Below, piece by piece: positions 27,117-34,885 of a DNA stretch of 64,000 nt. The stretch lies in the IMG/VR virus record IMGVR_UViG_3300028920_000047, positions 1-64,000 of that record. One strand, written 5' to 3'. Numbering within the stretch: position 1 is the stretch's first letter; each line of letters begins with the position of its first letter. Position numbers and translations under genes: made by a program. The stretch is from a virus. The notes below the pieces were generated by a model. That model did no database searches. It worked only from the letters and a program-made list of their open reading frames with translations, and had not been told where the DNA came from.

Positions 27117-27562
27117 TATTCACCATCCGGTTTATTATTATCTTCTTTATTAAGTTCTTTTTGAACTTGTTCAAACCTGGCAACCAAAGCATTAATTAAA
27201 ACACTTTTTTTAACCTTATTATCATATTTAACACCAGCTTTATCAGCCAGGGTTTTCAGCTCATCAACATTAAAATTATTTTCTAAATGCTCAGCGGGAC
27301 TAATCTCTTCGGCTTTTTTGGCCTTTGGTGTGAGCTTTATTGGTTTGGGTACATGAAGTACAGACGAAACTTCACCAGCCTGGGTTTGATATGTTTGACC
27401 TGGATAAATTGTTATAATCTCTCGATTTGTTCGAACTATTTTTGTTTGGCTATATTTCTCACCGTCACATGTAATAGCCTGCGCCTTGTGCCACTTACGT
27501 GCTTCCTTAGCATTTTTCTCCTTTTGTGTAGTAATAACTTTTTCACTAATTTTTCTTGGCAA
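27116..27562 (-). CDS. Small protein with HeH/LEM- or SAP-like C-terminal motif
   Basis: 148 residues; the start is probably TTG at 27562, since AGGAGGTAGTTAA lies 9 bases before it. The N-terminal half is basic and beta-like (E-I-I-T-I-Y-P-G-Q-T-Y). The C-terminal part (about 95-130) reads F-N-V-D-E-L-K-T-L-A-D-K-A-G-V-K-Y-D-N-K-V-K-K-S-V-L-I-N-A-L, the helix-extended-loop-helix pattern (HeH/LEM, SAP-like) found in small head-adjacent phage proteins and thought to bind DNA or protein. It follows the capsid gene after a terminator. Confidence 0.55.
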   Translation of the reverse strand: MPRKISEKVITTQKEKNAKEARKWHKAQAITCDGEKYSQTKIVRTNREIITIYPGQTYQTQAGEVSSVLHVPKPIKLTPKAKKAEEISPAEHLENNFNVDELKTLADKAGVKYDNKVKKSVLINALVARFEQVQKELNKEDNNKPDGE

Positions 27563-27593
27563 CTTTAACTACCTCCTCTTTCCTTGATATCTA

Positions 27594-27629
27594 AAAAAGG
27601 AAAGGGTGGCCTGTTAAATCGACCACCCT
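27594..27629 (-). terminator. Rho-independent terminator after the capsid gene
   Basis: Coding-strand order: GGGTGG stem (complement of 27623-27629), 13-nt loop, CCACCCT (27603-27609), then TTTCCTTTTTT. The short GC-rich stem followed by a T-rich run, 31 bp after the capsid stop codon, is a classical terminator and would make the capsid a separately terminated message. Confidence 0.8.
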
Positions 27630-27659
27630 ATCTCAAAAACAAAAAACACACAAAGGTTT

Positions 27660-29156
27660 TTAACTGTAATTACTTATAGCAAATTTACCAAACATTTTAT
27701 CGTTAATCATCTTAAATTTACCCTTCGAGGCAATACCTCTACGATATTTCATATCATCCGGGAATAATATTGGGTCAGTGATAAACAGTGGTAAATAATT
27801 GGCCCAAACAGCGCCAGCTTCTAACCAGTTGTCACCCTTAAAGTTAATAAACGCTTTATCACTATTAGGTGAACCAGCAGTAGTAAACGCGGGTACCTTG
27901 TAAACCTTAAATTTATTTAGAAAAGTACCGATATAATGAGGACCGGTTGGCACACGGTCAGAAGTTAAAGCGGATTTAAACATTGTATCGGGTAAACTTT
28001 CTAAAATGGTACAAATATTAACACCGGCTGCAATTCTGTTACCGGTAGCTTTCTGAGTACCTGATAAAATTTTATTACTGGCTTCCAGTATCTTTCGAGC
28101 AATAGCCTGGAACTGCCAAATTTCAGGAACATTACTAATAGCTGTACAGTCAAAAGTAGTAGTAGATAATCCAGCACCATTATAACAACTTTCTAAAATT
28201 AAAGTATCAATTGCAGCTCTAATTGTAGCAGTCATTGAAGCTAACAATTCCTGACCTGAATCCTTCCCATGAGCTTTCATCAAATCATAAGCGGAATCGA
28301 AAGACCAAATAGCCTTCAATTTGAAATCTTCAACTTCAACTAACTCGTAACCAACATCCCAAACAACTGTTCCGATATTATCGGGAGCTGTTTCAAAATT
28401 GGTACGGTAAGTAGCGGTAACACTGGCGGTTGTGATAGCATTAAAATTAAAACTCAAAGCACCGGTTGTATAATTGATTGTACCGCCCGGGTCAACGTCG
28501 CCCTCCATTACTCCGGCACCATCGTCGGTAGCAACCAGAGTACCATCAGTAACCGTTATAGACGATGCTCGAACCGGTATTTGTAACAACGCGCCTGAAT
28601 TTGAACCGGCAACACCTTTAGTTCCAAGTGTGTTAGTACAGGGCTCGCCCTGTAACTGTTCAGAAGGATACCAATATTTGATATCCGGACCTGTTTTGTA
28701 ATGAAATAAAGAATCATCAGCAGTAACCGAGCCTCGGGTAGAACCATAAAGAATGTTCATATAATAAATTTCAGCACTACGTCTATCAATAGTCTGAAAA
28801 TTTATTATTTCCGGAGCAATAAGGTTAGGTAATAAAGCAGATATAACCTGGAAACCGTATTTGATAAAAGATGCAATATCAGTAGTTACGTTATACTCAT
28901 TAGCTTCAGTAAACATACCAATACCACGTTTAAATCTTTCACTGCAAACAAAGTCTTCCAGATTTTCCAATGATTGAGCAATATCCATTTTCATTCTGTT
29001 GGTAAATGTTTTACTGGTACCTCTGTTTAAATGCTCAAATACCTCTTTAGCGGTTCCAACATATCTACCCCATTTCTTATTTGCTAAGTACAATGCTCGT
29101 TTATCACGCTGTTCAATCTTCTCCATTATAATCTGTTCTTTTGTCTTGCTTGGCAT
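27660..29156 (-). CDS. gp23: Major capsid protein, gp23-like HK97 fold
   Basis: 498 residues from the ATG at 29156 (MPSKTKEQ); the ATG six codons earlier is rejected because its GGAGG is the ribosome site of this one. The N-terminal 84 residues are helical and probably removed: G-M-F-T-E-A-N-E at 80-87 lines up with the T4 gp23 maturation site (F-L-T-E/A). Then V-I-S-A-L-L-P-N-L-I-A-P-E-I-I-N-F-Q (about 104-121) matches the start of the mature gp23 core, and Y-Y-M-N-I-L-Y-G-S-T-R-G fits its next segment. Residues about 190-253 are an inserted beta domain shared with the 319-residue neighbour. The C-terminal P-L-F-I-T-D-P-I-L-F-P-D-D-M-K-Y-R-R-G-I-A-S-K-G is typical. It forms the head shell. 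Confidence 0.93.
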   Translation of the reverse strand: MPSKTKEQIIMEKIEQRDKRALYLANKKWGRYVGTAKEVFEHLNRGTSKTFTNRMKMDIAQSLENLEDFVCSERFKRGIGMFTEANEYNVTTDIASFIKYGFQVISALLPNLIAPEIINFQTIDRRSAEIYYMNILYGSTRGSVTADDSLFHYKTGPDIKYWYPSEQLQGEPCTNTLGTKGVAGSNSGALLQIPVRASSITVTDGTLVATDDGAGVMEGDVDPGGTINYTTGALSFNFNAITTASVTATYRTNFETAPDNIGTVVWDVGYELVEVEDFKLKAIWSFDSAYDLMKAHGKDSGQELLASMTATIRAAIDTLILESCYNGAGLSTTTFDCTAISNVPEIWQFQAIARKILEASNKILSGTQKATGNRIAAGVNICTILESLPDTMFKSALTSDRVPTGPHYIGTFLNKFKVYKVPAFTTAGSPNSDKAFINFKGDNWLEAGAVWANYLPLFITDPILFPDDMKYRRGIASKGKFKMINDKMFGKFAISNYS

Positions 29157-29174
29157 GATAAAAAAATCCTCCAT

Positions 29175-29277
29175 TAAAAAATTTTAAAACATTTGATTTT
29201 TTCACTACTACCTATGTAGCTCCGGAAAAGATTTATAAAGCATGAACAGATTGTTTTATTACTTGTGTAATCGCTTC
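29175..29277 (-). promoter_or_regulatory. Capsid gene upstream region
   Basis: A 103-bp gap before the capsid gene. It holds TTTATAAA (29232-29239) and ACCTATG (29210) in the same order as the shared elements at 1244-1320 and 38915-38990, but with 12 bp shorter spacing and little identity between. A late promoter here would fit an abundant protein with its own terminator. Evidence is weak beyond the two short blocks. Confidence 0.3.
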
Positions 29278-30000
29278 TTACATCTTGTTCATAATTGCTT
29301 CCATATTACTTTTTATTTCTTCATCTTCTTTACTTATTGGTGAATTACTACTACCCGCTTCTAATTTTAAATTATCGGGTAACTCTATATCATCGTCAAA
29401 ATTTGTTTGTAAATCATCAAAATAAGATTTCAAAATATTTTTAACTTGTTCTTTATCCTTTGCTTCCTTTATACGATAAATAAACTTATCATCAATTATT
29501 TTATTCAAAACTATCACTTTAAATTTATATAACTCCAGTTTAAGATTTTTATTTATTTCCTGAAAACGTTGATTATTTTTATTTTGTGCTTTGAGGCCGT
29601 CTACCTGCTGTAAAATTTGTTTAGAATTTTTTCTCAGCGATTCATATTTCTCCCGCTTACTTTCATAATCTTTCTTCAAGTCTTCGTTTTGTAGCCTCAA
29701 AGCATTATTATCTCTTTTTAACTTTTTTAACTTTAATCTTTGTAACCTGGATTTTTTTTCTAATATAGTTAAAGTATTATCCAGCCTTTCAATCGCTTCT
29801 TCATATAATTCTTTTTCCTGCATTATTTTATCAAATTTATCCTGCAAATCGAGTTGTTGGTTTAAAATCTTTTTAGCAATGGATTTGTGAAAATCCTTAC
29901 TTCTTACCAAACTATCGGTCTCGTTTTCTAATAATTTATTTTTATCAATATAGTCAGCAATAACGTTCTCCAAACTTTCTTTAACTTTTTTAATTTTCAT
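29278..30000 (-). CDS. Candidate nested scaffold protein (internal start)
   Basis: Within the protease gene the codons K-D-E-V-T give GACGAGGTGACT directly before an in-frame ATG (Met244 of the long form). This is a strong ribosome site with five-base spacing exactly where the protease domain ends and the coiled coil begins. The product would be a 240-residue scaffold. The same arrangement is known for lambda C/Nu3. Internal initiation is inferred from the DNA only. Confidence 0.45.
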   Translation of the reverse strand: MKIKKVKESLENVIADYIDKNKLLENETDSLVRSKDFHKSIAKKILNQQLDLQDKFDKIMQEKELYEEAIERLDNTLTILEKKSRLQRLKLKKLKRDNNALRLQNEDLKKDYESKREKYESLRKNSKQILQQVDGLKAQNKNNQRFQEINKNLKLELYKFKVIVLNKIIDDKFIYRIKEAKDKEQVKNILKSYFDDLQTNFDDDIELPDNLKLEAGSSNSPISKEDEEIKSNMEAIMNKM

Positions 30001-30729
30001 AGTCACCTCGTCTTTACTTTCAGTAAAATGTTGGTCTTTAGTACTTGTTGACGGTTTATAGTGACTTTCTTTTTTTAAGGAGTTTAAAATATGTTCACAT
30101 TGTTTACCAATAATCTTATCCTCTTTATGTTCGTATAAAAATTTCTCAACTTCTTTTTTCTTTTTATTCTCTAAATAGGAAATAGATTTTACTACAGACG
30201 GGCCAATAACGTGGTCATATGTTATAAGTTCAAAATCATCTGGGTCAACAATTTCTGTTCCTTCTTCAAAATAAGAACTACCTACTCCCCTGGAACTCCA
30301 GCCTATATTACCACCGGCTTTTAAAATAGTATAAACTAAATTACCGGCTGGTGTATCAAGTATATCTTCGTAAATATGATATTCTTTATCTTTTTTCTCT
30401 ATATTAGTTATTAAATGAGATGCTCTATGTATTGATACATCTATTTCATCAGGATGGTCAGCCTCCCCGTATAAACCCCGGCTTTTCATTTGTTCTGTAA
30501 AAGGACTATCAAAATGAGCTTTATCAAATAGGTCTTCCGAATAAAATCTATCATTCTCATTTTTTATATCGGCTATAGTACAAATACCGTAAGCCCGACC
30601 TAACACTCCTTCTGGTAATGGTTTATCCGTTTCTTTTTGTTCAACTAATTTAAACTGAGAACTCTTCCACTGTTTACCTTTTTCACAAATAAGTCGCTTT
30701 TCTATTATCTTAACTCCGTCAAGCTTCAT
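29278..30729 (-). CDS. gp21: Prohead protease fused to scaffold, gp21-like
   Basis: 483 residues. The first 200 match the T4 gp21-type prohead protease: N-D-R-F-Y-S-E-D-L-F (58-68), Y-G-E-A-D-H-P (87-93, candidate catalytic His92), S-I-H-R-A-S-H-L-I and W-S-S-R-G-V-G-S (144-151, candidate nucleophile Ser), then D-H-V-I-G-P-S. Residues about 244-400 are a long highly charged coiled coil, as in head scaffold proteins, and the acidic end closes with M-N-K-M. A protease and scaffold in one frame is known in other phages. There is an internal ribosome site and ATG at the start of the coiled coil (see next entry). The gene sits directly upstream of the capsid gene as expected. It should cut capsid and internal proteins and itself. 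Confidence 0.88.
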   Translation of the reverse strand: MKLDGVKIIEKRLICEKGKQWKSSQFKLVEQKETDKPLPEGVLGRAYGICTIADIKNENDRFYSEDLFDKAHFDSPFTEQMKSRGLYGEADHPDEIDVSIHRASHLITNIEKKDKEYHIYEDILDTPAGNLVYTILKAGGNIGWSSRGVGSSYFEEGTEIVDPDDFELITYDHVIGPSVVKSISYLENKKKKEVEKFLYEHKEDKIIGKQCEHILNSLKKESHYKPSTSTKDQHFTESKDEVTMKIKKVKESLENVIADYIDKNKLLENETDSLVRSKDFHKSIAKKILNQQLDLQDKFDKIMQEKELYEEAIERLDNTLTILEKKSRLQRLKLKKLKRDNNALRLQNEDLKKDYESKREKYESLRKNSKQILQQVDGLKAQNKNNQRFQEINKNLKLELYKFKVIVLNKIIDDKFIYRIKEAKDKEQVKNILKSYFDDLQTNFDDDIELPDNLKLEAGSSNSPISKEDEEIKSNMEAIMNKM

Positions 30730-30911
30730 TATTTAAAACACCTCGCAACAAACTAATAATTAAATTAAACAACCTTCATTCTTCATATATTATATAATAT
30801 AAATAACTATAATACAAAAGACGGATATTCTGTACAACTTTTATCAGACTTTTCTCCGGATTTTTTAGTATTATATTTTATATACTGTTTTTAAAGTGAG
30901 GGTTTGGTAAT
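30730..30911. promoter_or_regulatory. Divergent gap between protease gene and small-gene island
   Basis: 182 bp, very AT-rich, between the leftward protease gene and the rightward small genes. It holds TATTATATAATATAAATAA (about 30787) and TTTTATATACTG (about 30881), either of which could serve as a -10 region. No repeats or hairpins with good stems were seen. Confidence 0.3.
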
Positions 30912-31040
30912 ATGAATTTAAAAATACAAATACATTATTTAAAAACAATAAATCCATATTTTGTAGAAGTATTATTGGGATATAAAAATTTTGAATTAAG
31001 AAAAAATGATAGAGATTTTAGAGTAAAAAGGGAAGTTTAG
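30912..31040 (+). pseudogene. Truncated DUF3850 (ASCH-like) gene
   Basis: 42 codons. H-Y-L-K-T-I-N-P-Y-F-V-E-V-L-L-G-Y-K-N-F-E-L-R-K-N-D-R-D-F matches the N-terminal half of DUF3850 proteins (H-x-L-K...Y-F...G-x-K-x-F-E-x-R-K-N-D-R-D-F), which are small ASCH-related, probably RNA-binding phage proteins. Where the family continues with V-G-D-x-L-x-L, this frame reads V-K-R-E-V and stops. I tested the other two frames and they do not restore the family sequence, so the 3' half is missing rather than shifted. It may be a relic or a short functional peptide. Confidence 0.6.
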
Positions 31041-31041
31041 T

Positions 31042-31122
31042 ATGAATGTTGCAGTTGCGGGTAGCATTGTTTTATATGATAGAATATCAAAAAATAATAA
31101 AAAAGTCGGAGGGCAAAGATGA
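31042..31122 (+). CDS. 26-residue peptide ORF
   Basis: A small ORF (MNVAVAGSIVLYDRISKNN at its start) immediately after the truncated DUF3850 frame. It ends in an ATGA overlap with the next gene, and its last codons supply that gene's GGAGGG ribosome site. The overlap suggests coupling, but it may simply be a leader. Confidence 0.35.
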   Translation: MNVAVAGSIVLYDRISKNNKKVGGQR

Positions 31123-31559
31123 TAACCGGTAAACAAAAGCAGTATGCGGCGTTGTGGAAACGGGTTGCGAAGAAGTTAAAAGAAGATATAAGTATGTGTA
31201 AAAAAATTTGTTTATTATGTCAACGGTCAATTCCAAAACCTGATATTGATGAAAAGTATATTTCCGAACTCGAACAAGACAACAAAGATTTAGAAGTGAT
31301 TGCAAAGAATTTAGCACATAATACAGAATTGTTAAGAGAAGAAAACAAAGAACTACAGATTAAACTTGATGAGTCAGAAGGTTGGCAAACTTTTCATTTC
31401 AACAGGGCAAACAAAGTTGAAAACGAACTTATGCAATGTAAAAATAACAATTCCGAATGGACTATTGCTAATGACGCATTAACTTTTGAGAATAATATGT
31501 TAAGAACTGAAAACGCTAAACTGAAAGAACAGTTAAAGGAGGCACAAAATGGACAGTAA
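31119..31559 (+). CDS. Coiled-coil protein of the small rightward island
   Basis: 146 residues. A basic start (K-Q-K-Q-Y-A-A-L-W-K-R-V-A-K-K-L-K), a C-x-x-x-x-C-x-x-C cluster (about residues 27-35), then a long heptad-rich coiled coil from about 47 to the end. It has a GGAGGG ribosome site. No family is recognised. It belongs to a run of tiny overlapping genes on the strand opposite to the late genes. Confidence 0.6.
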   Translation: MITGKQKQYAALWKRVAKKLKEDISMCKKICLLCQRSIPKPDIDEKYISELEQDNKDLEVIAKNLAHNTELLREENKELQIKLDESEGWQTFHFNRANKVENELMQCKNNNSEWTIANDALTFENNMLRTENAKLKEQLKEAQNGQ

Positions 31560-31716
31560 TATGAAAAAATCAACTATTTTTTTTGATTATTGCAAAGGGT
31601 TAGGAATTGCGATAATTATATTATTACACCTTGTTTGGTTAATTATTACTTTGCCACTTTTCTTAGTGGATGAAGAAAAATATAAAAAGATAACTGATTG
31701 GTTAAATATAGTATGA
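31549..31716 (+). CDS. Small membrane protein (one or two spans)
   Basis: 55 residues; the start ATG overlaps the end of the previous gene by 11 bases and follows AAGGAGGC. Residues 18-40 (G-L-G-I-A-I-I-I-L-L-H-L-V-W-L-I-I-T-L-P-L-F-L) form a transmembrane segment. It ends in an ATGA overlap with the next gene. No family; inner-membrane location inferred. Confidence 0.55.
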   Translation: MDSNMKKSTIFFDYCKGLGIAIIILLHLVWLIITLPLFLVDEEKYKKITDWLNIV

Positions 31717-31904
31717 AGATAAATCCTTGTAGAGAAAAAACTAAGTTAGAAAAACTACTTATTGAAATAGTATATTATATATTTGTTCTTATATTTCTTT
31801 TATTTTCACCGGTATTTTTAATAATGTTTTACTTTCAAGAAAGAAAAGATAGATTAACCAATAGGAGGCAAACTAATGAATCCAAAATACGAAAGATATT
31901 TTAA
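31713..31904 (+). CDS. Small membrane protein
   Basis: 63 residues from the ATG at 31713, chosen because it overlaps the previous stop (ATGA). Residues about 19-44 are a strongly hydrophobic span (I-V-Y-Y-I-F-V-L-I-F-L-L-F-S-P-V-F-L-I-M-F-Y-F), flanked by basic residues on both sides. Together with its neighbour it might form a small membrane complex. Function unknown. Confidence 0.5.
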   Translation: MKINPCREKTKLEKLLIEIVYYIFVLIFLLFSPVFLIMFYFQERKDRLTNRRQTNESKIRKIF

Positions 31905-31992
31905 ATGTGGGAAATGTAGGGTTAAAATTAAATTTAGTATGAGTAACGAAGAACGAATACGATTACGCCGTTCTATTTATCGACTTTTTTAA
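31876..31992 (+). CDS. 38-residue basic protein with CxxC
   Basis: ATG preceded by AGGAGG at seven-base spacing. The product has C-G-K-C (residues 11-14) and is very basic at the end (R-I-R-L-R-R-S-I-Y-R-L-F). A single Cys pair could bind zinc as a dimer. The last 20 bases overlap the tail of the opposing leftward gene. Confidence 0.5.
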   Translation: MNPKYERYFKCGKCRVKIKFSMSNEERIRLRRSIYRLF

Positions 31993-32182
31993 AAATCAAA
32001 GATAATTGAAAAGTACCTTTATACTCATACCCCTGGCTATACATATAATTTAATATATCGTGTAACTCTATTTTTTGATTATCCGGTGTATTTGTTGCTT
32101 CCTTCATAGTATTAAGAATATCATTATCAATAGTATTAATTACTACATACTCGTCCTTAACTGGATTTTCAAATTCTGACAT
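31973..32182 (-). CDS. Small hypothetical protein
   Basis: 69 residues (MSEFENPVKDEYVVINTIDN at the start, G-T-F-Q-L-S-L-I-F-K-K-V-D-K at the end), with a TAGGAGG ribosome site. Mixed alpha/beta character; no motif recognised. It meets the rightward island tail to tail. Confidence 0.55.
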   Translation of the reverse strand: MSEFENPVKDEYVVINTIDNDILNTMKEATNTPDNQKIELHDILNYMYSQGYEYKGTFQLSLIFKKVDK

Positions 32183-32205
32183 TATTAATCCTCCTATTTT
32201 TTATA

Positions 32206-32282
32206 GGGCTAAGATATATTCTGATTTTACGTGGAAGAAAAAAGAAAAATCTACATAAATATATAAAATAACATCTTAGCCC
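32206..32282 (-). repeat. Long-loop inverted repeat between two head genes
   Basis: A perfect 10-bp inverted repeat (GGGCTAAGAT at 32206-32215, complement at 32273-32282) closes a 57-nt AT-rich loop. One arm contains the stop codon of the 122-residue gene and the other ends just before the ribosome site of the next. No T-run follows, so it is not a standard terminator; it could protect or process the message. Confidence 0.5.
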
Positions 32283-32644
32283 ATTTTTTTATATATTTTT
32301 GTTAGTGTATCGTTCATATTATCAAATGATTTAGTCAAATTATTCAATCCCCTAATAATAGCTTTAACCTGGGATTGGGTATCTTTTTTCACATCGCCTA
32401 ACGGTACCAATTTTGTTTTTAATGCTTCGCTTAGATTATATGTTGGGGGGTTATCGTTTGGAGCCATTCTCAGCTTGAGTAAAATCCTTCGCCAGGTATT
32501 CATAACATTATTCGTTATATCATTATTATCTTCATTAAAAAATCTTTTATTACTTACTGATTTAGGGGGCATCTCTACAGACCCGCAAAATTCGTCTACA
32601 ATAATACCTAATATTTCTTTTTCTATATTTTTTGTTATTTCCAA
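32276..32644 (-). CDS. Small hypothetical protein after portal
   Basis: 122 residues. It has an acidic start, a central basic part (W-R-R-I-L-L-K-L-R) and a helical end (N-N-L-T-K-S-F-D-N-M-N-D-T-L-T-K-I-Y-K-K). It overlaps the previous gene by ten bases. No family recognised. Position between portal and protease genes suggests a head assembly role. Confidence 0.55.
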   Translation of the reverse strand: MEITKNIEKEILGIIVDEFCGSVEMPPKSVSNKRFFNEDNNDITNNVMNTWRRILLKLRMAPNDNPPTYNLSEALKTKLVPLGDVKKDTQSQVKAIIRGLNNLTKSFDNMNDTLTKIYKKMG

Positions 32645-33207
32645 TCCTCAAACCTCCTCTTATATTTTAATACTTTTTTTAATTGTTGTTTGGCGGTTTT
32701 TTCCGTAACAAAATTTAATTGTATAACCTTTATAAAATCTTTTAAAAATCGATTTAATGGGAAATCTTTGTTTTCCTTTTTATATAAAGCTGCATAAGTA
32801 CCTATTTGAAATAAAATTAAAGTTTGTTCCTCATTACTAACATCCTGCTCCATAATCTTATGAACGTTTGAAAATTTATTTTTAGCTTTTAAAAAATCAC
32901 GAAATCCAAACACATGTTCTTCAAACTCTACTTCCTTATTAACCAGGGTGTCGGTTATACCTAATAACATATGCCCATATTTTTCAAACTCATTATAACC
33001 ATTTATAAGGGAATAGTCTATTATCTTTTGTACTAATTCTAAAAAGATATTTTGCTTTTTCTCAATCAAATAACTTTTTAAATTGTATAAAAACGATAAA
33101 TAGTCGTTATCTATACCTACTTCTTTTAGTAAACTATAAGAAGACTTATCAAGATAATACATATAATAAAATCTTTTTAATTCTTTTTTTATACTCTTAC
33201 TATCCAT
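32635..33207 (-). CDS. Hypothetical helical protein after portal
   Basis: 190 residues, almost wholly alpha-helical by composition, rich in Lys, Leu and Tyr (K-R-F-Y-Y-M-Y-Y near the start). Its start overlaps the portal stop by one base. No family recognised. In T4 the genes after portal code small prohead core proteins (gp67, gp68), but no similarity is visible. Confidence 0.55.
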   Translation of the reverse strand: MDSKSIKKELKRFYYMYYLDKSSYSLLKEVGIDNDYLSFLYNLKSYLIEKKQNIFLELVQKIIDYSLINGYNEFEKYGHMLLGITDTLVNKEVEFEEHVFGFRDFLKAKNKFSNVHKIMEQDVSNEEQTLILFQIGTYAALYKKENKDFPLNRFLKDFIKVIQLNFVTEKTAKQQLKKVLKYKRRFEDWK

Positions 33208-34862
33208 TATTCTTCACCATCTTCTTTTTGTTTTTTTATAATAACCTTTCCATCCAACTTTTCAATTATTTTATGCTGTACATATCTTTTTTTATTAACA
33301 TCTATTTTATAAGGTAGATAAGATTTAATATCCCCATTTCTATGATAATATTTTAACTCTTGTTTATCTTTTTTTATTTCGGTTAAAATAGTTTGAAAAT
33401 CTATTTTATTAGTCATGAAACTTTTTACATCAAACTCCGGTAAACTTAAATACTTTAACAACCAGTATATTACATATTTTACCTGAGCATCATTTTCTAT
33501 ACCAATACTACGAAAAAAATCTAACACTTCTCTGGATACATCGAGCTGAGATTTTAAAGCGTTGGTTAATTCCAACTCTTCAGCAGTAGAGGTTGTACCC
33601 AGCATAACATCAAATTCATTAGGATTTATAACTTTTTTATATTTCCAGGATAAATGAATTAAAAACATACGCTTCATTGCTATTAAATCGGCATTTTGTA
33701 AACGTTTACTCATTCTTGCATATCTTAACGAAGTCCATTTTAAACTACCCTCACCAACTTGAAACCCTTCATTAGTAAATCCTAAATATTCTGGCGGAGT
33801 TCGTAAGGCGCCAAAATAGATTTTAGTAAAATAATCAATATCAACCATCCCCCGCACCTCTACATCACCACCAATAGTATCAGCTTTAACATCACCCTTA
33901 CCTGATGCAGTTACAGGTAAAAATAAATCATCAGTAAAGTTTAAAGGATTGTACTCACTATAATATTGGTCAGCAGAAAAATTTATAGATTTTGATTTTT
34001 TAAATGTTTCTTCATAATCATTTAACATATCAGTAGCTTCAGTTGTATTAGCATTACCTACATTTACATAAAACACTCTTATAAACGGAGCCCGGGCTAA
34101 ACGAGCCATTATTATACTATCCTGGGATAATTTTAATTGTTTAAAAATTTTTCGAGCAGCTTCAAAAAAACTTATACCATATTTTGTTGTTAATCTCAAT
34201 GGATGCCCTTTCTCATCTAATTTTAATGCCCCAAATATTTTTTCCCTATCCAATAATCTATATTTTCTACGCGGCCCTAATAATCTAAAATGCACCACTT
34301 CCCAGGGTTCCAATAGATTATCAGCACCTATTGCTCCGGAAAAGCCCGCCGTCTCTAATAAAGCAAAACCGAGTAATTTACCATTCACATCAAACCTATA
34401 AACATCCTCAGGATGATGTTGGTCATCATAACCAGTAATCCCTTTACCAGGTTCACCATATAATTTAATAAACATATCTCCATACAAAGCGGTTTGCCAT
34501 GTCCAATCTATTAAATTATCTTCTAAATTAATTATATTAATAAATCTATCCCATTCTCTTTTATAATCTTTTACATTAGTCTCTAACCACATTGTGGCTC
34601 TATGTAATTTTGAATAAATTGCAGAATCCTCAACAAGTAATTCCAAAGCACCGCCTGCAATCCCATCAGATAACATGGACTCATAATCCAAATACCTGAT
34701 TTTTCTATCATGGTCAACAGAAGTCATAGTCCCATAAAATGACCATAAATAATTATATAACTCCCGGCGTTCATGCTGCCCATGATTCTTAGAAGGAGTC
34801 TTATTAAAAACTATATCTATTACTTCCGCTAAATGATTTTTAATCAAATTCCATTTTGCCAT
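33207..34862 (-). CDS. gp20: Portal protein, gp20-like
   Basis: 551 residues, close to T4 gp20 (524). The middle part shows the family's D-W-T-W-Q-T-A-L-Y-G-D-M-F-I-K-L-Y (about residues 120-136), the W-E-V-V-H-F-R-L-L-G stretch (about 187) and the hallmark G-K-G-D-V...D-T-I-G-G-D-V-E-V-R-G-M-V-D-I-D-Y-F-T-K-I-Y (about 323-350) followed by P-P-E-Y-L-G-F. It forms the 12-fold ring for DNA entry and exit and docks terminase. It lies just after the C-terminal terminase half, keeping the usual terL-portal order. Confidence 0.93.
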   Translation of the reverse strand: MAKWNLIKNHLAEVIDIVFNKTPSKNHGQHERRELYNYLWSFYGTMTSVDHDRKIRYLDYESMLSDGIAGGALELLVEDSAIYSKLHRATMWLETNVKDYKREWDRFINIINLEDNLIDWTWQTALYGDMFIKLYGEPGKGITGYDDQHHPEDVYRFDVNGKLLGFALLETAGFSGAIGADNLLEPWEVVHFRLLGPRRKYRLLDREKIFGALKLDEKGHPLRLTTKYGISFFEAARKIFKQLKLSQDSIIMARLARAPFIRVFYVNVGNANTTEATDMLNDYEETFKKSKSINFSADQYYSEYNPLNFTDDLFLPVTASGKGDVKADTIGGDVEVRGMVDIDYFTKIYFGALRTPPEYLGFTNEGFQVGEGSLKWTSLRYARMSKRLQNADLIAMKRMFLIHLSWKYKKVINPNEFDVMLGTTSTAEELELTNALKSQLDVSREVLDFFRSIGIENDAQVKYVIYWLLKYLSLPEFDVKSFMTNKIDFQTILTEIKKDKQELKYYHRNGDIKSYLPYKIDVNKKRYVQHKIIEKLDGKVIIKKQKEDGEE

Positions 34863-34885
34863 CTAATATCAACACCTCTTTTACT

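Noticed and set aside
29157-29174. Earlier ATG of the capsid gene
   Set aside because: That ATGGAGGAT is the ribosome site for the ATG at 29156; the shorter start fits gp23-like proteins better.
30912-31130. Full DUF3850 gene restored by frameshift
   Set aside because: Neither other frame continues with the family's V-G-D pattern, so a missing 3' half is more likely.
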